A stretch of DNA of 7,761 nt from Oscillospiraceae bacterium (GTDB taxonomy: Bacteria; Bacillota_A; Clostridia; Oscillospirales; Ruminococcaceae), in NCBI GenBank assembly GCA_017440445.1, contig JAFSHE010000067.1, positions 1 to 7,761 of the forward strand, in the 5' to 3' direction. Of the stretch, positions 5,200 to 7,761 are shown in pieces (the stretch's first letter is position 1; each line of letters starts with the position of its first letter). The notes under the pieces were generated by a model. That model was not told the origin of the DNA, ran no database searches, and worked only from the letters and a program-made list of their open reading frames with translations. Position numbers and translations under genes: made by a program.

Positions 5200-7761
5200 T
5201 TGAAGCGTGTTGGTCTGGATATAGGCTCCACCACCGTAAAGGTGGCTGTTATAGGCGACAACGGGGAGCTGTTATACAGTCAGTACAGAAGACATTTCTC
5301 CGATATAAGAAAGACCGTTTCGGATATCATCGCTGAGGCGGGCGCAATGCTCAAAGGCGAGCACGTGATGATAGCCGTGACAGGCTCGGGCGGTATCTCG
5401 GTATCAAAGTGGCTGGGAATTCCCTTCGTGCAGGAGGTCGCCGCAGGCACAAATGCCATCAGAAAGCTTATCCCGCAGACGGATGTTGCTATCGAGCTTG
5501 GCGGCGAGGACGCAAAGATAACCTACCTCACAGGCGGACTTGAGCAGCGCATGAACGGTACCTGCGCAGGCGGTACAGGCGCATTCATCGACCAGATGGC
5601 GGCGCTTATCAATACCGATATCGGCGGCCTTAACGAGCTTGCAAAAAAGCACACCACGATATATCCCATCGCCTCACGCTGCGGCGTTTTCGCAAAGAGC
5701 GATATACAGCCGCTGCTTAATGACGGTGCAAAGCGCAGCGATGTGGCGGCGTCCGTATTCCAGTCGGTTGTAAACCAGACCATCAGCGGACTTGCCTGCG
5801 GTAAGCCTATCAAGGGAAATGTTGCGTTCCTCGGCGGACCGCTGCACTACCTGTCAGAACTCAGACAGAGATTTATCGAAACACTGAACCTTGCTCCCGA
5901 GCAGGTGATATTCCCCGAGAATGCAAACCTGTTCGTTGCCATGGGCTGCGCACTTTCTGATGAAAGCGCACAGATGGATATGGACGCTCTCGTTTCCCGC
6001 TCCGCTGTGCTGGAGGGAAATCAGCTGCGTGAGGTGGAGCGTCTTGCTCCGCTGTTCAGGGACGAGGCAGAGCTTGAGGCGTTCAAGGCACGCCATGCAA
6101 AGTCCGTGATACCCACTGCGGATATCTCGGCACACAAGGGCGCTGCGTACCTCGGAGTTGACGCAGGCTCCACCACCACAAAGGCGGTGTTGCTGAACAA
6201 GGACGCAGAGATACTGTACTCCTACTACGCAGGCAACGGCGGCGACCCGCTGAAGTCCGTTATCGGAATACTGAAAGAGATATACTCTCAGCTTCCCGCT
6301 GAGGCTTACATAGCAAAGGCTTGTACCACAGGCTACGGCGAGCATCTTATCAAGGCGGCGCTTGGTGCGGACTTCGGTGAGATAGAGACCATGGCGCACT
6401 ACAAGGCGGCTGACAAGATACTCCCGGGCGCTGAGTTCATCCTCGATATCGGCGGTCAGGACATGAAGTGCATGACCGTAAAGAACGGCGAGATAGAAAG
6501 CATCCTGCTGAATGAGGCATGCTCCTCGGGCTGCGGCAGCTTTATCGAGAACTTTGCAAACGCTCTCGGCATGACCTCGCAGGAGTTCGCAAAGCTGGGT
6601 CTTTCCGCAGAAAACCCCGTGGACCTCGGCTCACGCTGCACGGTGTTCATGAACTCCCGTGTAAAGCAGGCTCAGAAGGAGGGCGCTACCGTTGCGGATA
6701 TCTCGGCGGGACTGTCCTACTCCGTTGTGAAGAATGCGCTGTTCAAGGTAATAAAGCTGCGTGATACGGCCTCCATGGGCGAGAAGATAATCGTTCAGGG
6801 CGGCACGTTCATGAACGACTCCGTACTCCGTGCGTTTGAGTCCATCTGCGGCAAGGACGTTATCCGTCCCGACAAGGCAGGACTTATGGGCGCTTACGGC
6901 TGTGCGCTTATCTCCATCGAGCGTGACGACGAAAAGGGAAGTACCATCGCTCCCCTTGAAAAGCTTGACGGCTTCAAGGTTGAAAAGACCACCGCACGTT
7001 GCGGAAAGTGCAGCAACAACTGCCTGCTGACTATAAGCAAATTCCCCGATGGAACAAGATACATCACCAACAACCGCTGCGAGCGTGGTGCGGGAAATGT
7101 ATCAAAGGGCGAAAAGCTGCCCAACCTGTTTGACTATAAATATCACCTGCTGTTTGACCGTGAGAGCCTGCCCGAGGCCACCGCAAAGCGTGGCGTGGTG
7201 GGAATTCCGAGGGTGCTTGGCCTGTACGAGAATTACCCCTTCTGGCATACGCTGTTTACGGAGCTTGGCTTCAGTGTAAAGCTGTCGCCCAAGTCCTCCC
7301 GTGAGATATACGACCGTGGTATCGAAACCATGCCCTCCGAGTCGGTCTGCTATCCCGCAAAGCTTGCGCACGGACATATCCAGGCGCTCATCGACGACGG
7401 CGTAAAGCTGATATTCTACCCCTCCATGCCCTATGAAATGGGTGAGGCTAACGGCGCGGACAACCACTACAACTGCCCCGTTGTTGCGACCTACAGCGAG
7501 GTAATAAAGAACTCCGTTCCCGAGCTTCGCAAGGACGTCAAGTTCTTAAATCCGTTCCTTCCTATCTTCCACAAGAAGAGAATGGGCGTCCGTCTTTTTG
7601 AGGAGCTTTCCGCTTCTCTTCCCGAGCTTAAATTCACAAAGGCGGAGATAAAGAGAGCACTCGAGGCTGCTTACGCAGAGGACGAGATGTTCAAGCTGGA
7701 AATGAAGGCAAAGGGCGAGGAAACGCTGAAATACCTCGAAGAAAACGGCAAGCAGGGTATC
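5200..7761 (+). CDS. Large 2-hydroxyacyl-CoA dehydratase activase-type protein: tandem BcrAD/BadFG ATPase domains plus DUF2229 (partial, C-terminus outside window)
   Basis: The frame is open for 854 codons from TTG 5200 to the edge. Two ASKHA-type BcrAD/BadFG ATPase domains come in tandem. The first has DIGSTT from residue 7, ELGGED at 99-104, GTCAGGTG with Cys122, SRCGVF with Cys161 and a GG at 212-213. The second has DAGSTT from 321, CTTGYG at 375-380, DIGGQD at 416-421, ACSSGCGSF with Cys441 and Cys445, SRCTVF with Cys480, and QGGTF near 533. In HgdC-type activators two such Cys per subunit hold a [4Fe-4S] cluster between monomers, and ATP drives electron transfer to a dehydratase. A Cys motif (601, 604, 608, 627) follows. 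From about 664 comes a DUF2229-like region beginning GIPRVLGLYENYPFW, with Cys717 in CYPAK and Cys759 in NCPVV. Fused family members of about 1,400 residues are known in Clostridia, often with a further dehydratase-like part that would lie beyond the edge. The native partner and substrate are unknown. The family call is firm. Confidence 0.88.
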   Translation, partial: MKRVGLDIGSTTVKVAVIGDNGELLYSQYRRHFSDIRKTVSDIIAEAGAMLKGEHVMIAVTGSGGISVSKWLGIPFVQEVAAGTNAIRKLIPQTDVAIELGGEDAKITYLTGGLEQRMNGTCAGGTGAFIDQMAALINTDIGGLNELAKKHTTIYPIASRCGVFAKSDIQPLLNDGAKRSDVAASVFQSVVNQTISGLACGKPIKGNVAFLGGPLHYLSELRQRFIETLNLAPEQVIFPENANLFVAMGCALSDESAQMDMDALVSRSAVLEGNQLREVERLAPLFRDEAELEAFKARHAKSVIPTADISAHKGAAYLGVDAGSTTTKAVLLNKDAEILYSYYAGNGGDPLKSVIGILKEIYSQLPAEAYIAKACTTGYGEHLIKAALGADFGEIETMAHYKAADKILPGAEFILDIGGQDMKCMTVKNGEIESILLNEACSSGCGSFIENFANALGMTSQEFAKLGLSAENPVDLGSRCTVFMNSRVKQAQKEGATVADISAGLSYSVVKNALFKVIKLRDTASMGEKIIVQGGTFMNDSVLRAFESICGKDVIRPDKAGLMGAYGCALISIERDDEKGSTIAPLEKLDGFKVEKTTARCGKCSNNCLLTISKFPDGTRYITNNRCERGAGNVSKGEKLPNLFDYKYHLLFDRESLPEATAKRGVVGIPRVLGLYENYPFWHTLFTELGFSVKLSPKSSREIYDRGIETMPSESVCYPAKLAHGHIQALIDDGVKLIFYPSMPYEMGEANGADNHYNCPVVATYSEVIKNSVPELRKDVKFLNPFLPIFHKKRMGVRLFEELSASLPELKFTKAEIKRALEAAYAEDEMFKLEMKAKGEETLKYLEENGKQGI

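Noticed and set aside
5151..5336. 61-codon frame starting at TTG 5151
   Set aside because: It overlaps the start of the activase gene in another frame and has no ribosome site; the overlapping frame carries the conserved DIGSTT motif.

Overview
The window looks like chromosomal DNA from an anaerobic low-GC-phylum (Firmicutes/Bacillota) bacterium of the Clostridia, most likely Ruminococcus or a close relative. This rests on the mid-range base composition, free use of ATA and AGA codons, strong AGGAGG-type ribosome sites, clostridial-type TTGACT/TATAAT promoters and the gene families present. The genus is inferred from general resemblance, not from a search.

Layout. (1) Positions 1-443, minus strand: the first 147 codons of a membrane-anchored, Ser/Thr/Glu/Pro-rich protein leading into an NlpC/P60-like cell-wall hydrolase domain. 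Asn occupies the place of the catalytic Cys. The gene runs off the left edge. (2) Positions 444-739: a divergent control region. It holds a minus-strand promoter with an 11-bp-periodic array of TTGTAA-like direct repeats abutting its -35 box, and a near-consensus plus-strand promoter with an imperfect palindrome over the transcription start. (3) Positions 740-4904, plus strand: a three-gene operon, marR-type regulator, ABC exporter half A, ABC exporter half B. Consecutive genes overlap by ATGA. (4) Positions 4905-5199: a non-coding stretch with three candidate hairpins, a short tandem heptamer repeat and an extended -10 promoter. (5) Position 5200 to the right edge, plus strand: the first 854 codons of a large multidomain 2-hydroxyacyl-CoA dehydratase activase-type protein, started by TTG and not finished in the window.

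How the genes work together. The MarR protein probably represses its own promoter and releases it when an effector, plausibly a toxic compound, is present. The two ABC halves then form a heterodimeric exporter. Their nucleotide-binding domains are asymmetric in a complementary way: half A has lost the catalytic Glu and the switch His, and half B has an altered signature motif. One ATP site should therefore be degenerate and one competent, as in the BmrCD/LmrCD/TM287-288 type. The activase gene has its own promoter and is probably a separate unit for ATP-driven low-potential electron transfer in an anaerobe.

Nothing here proves a new system. The points most worth a second look are the Cys-to-Asn NlpC/P60 variant, the 11-bp repeat array beside its promoter, and the tandem activase architecture.
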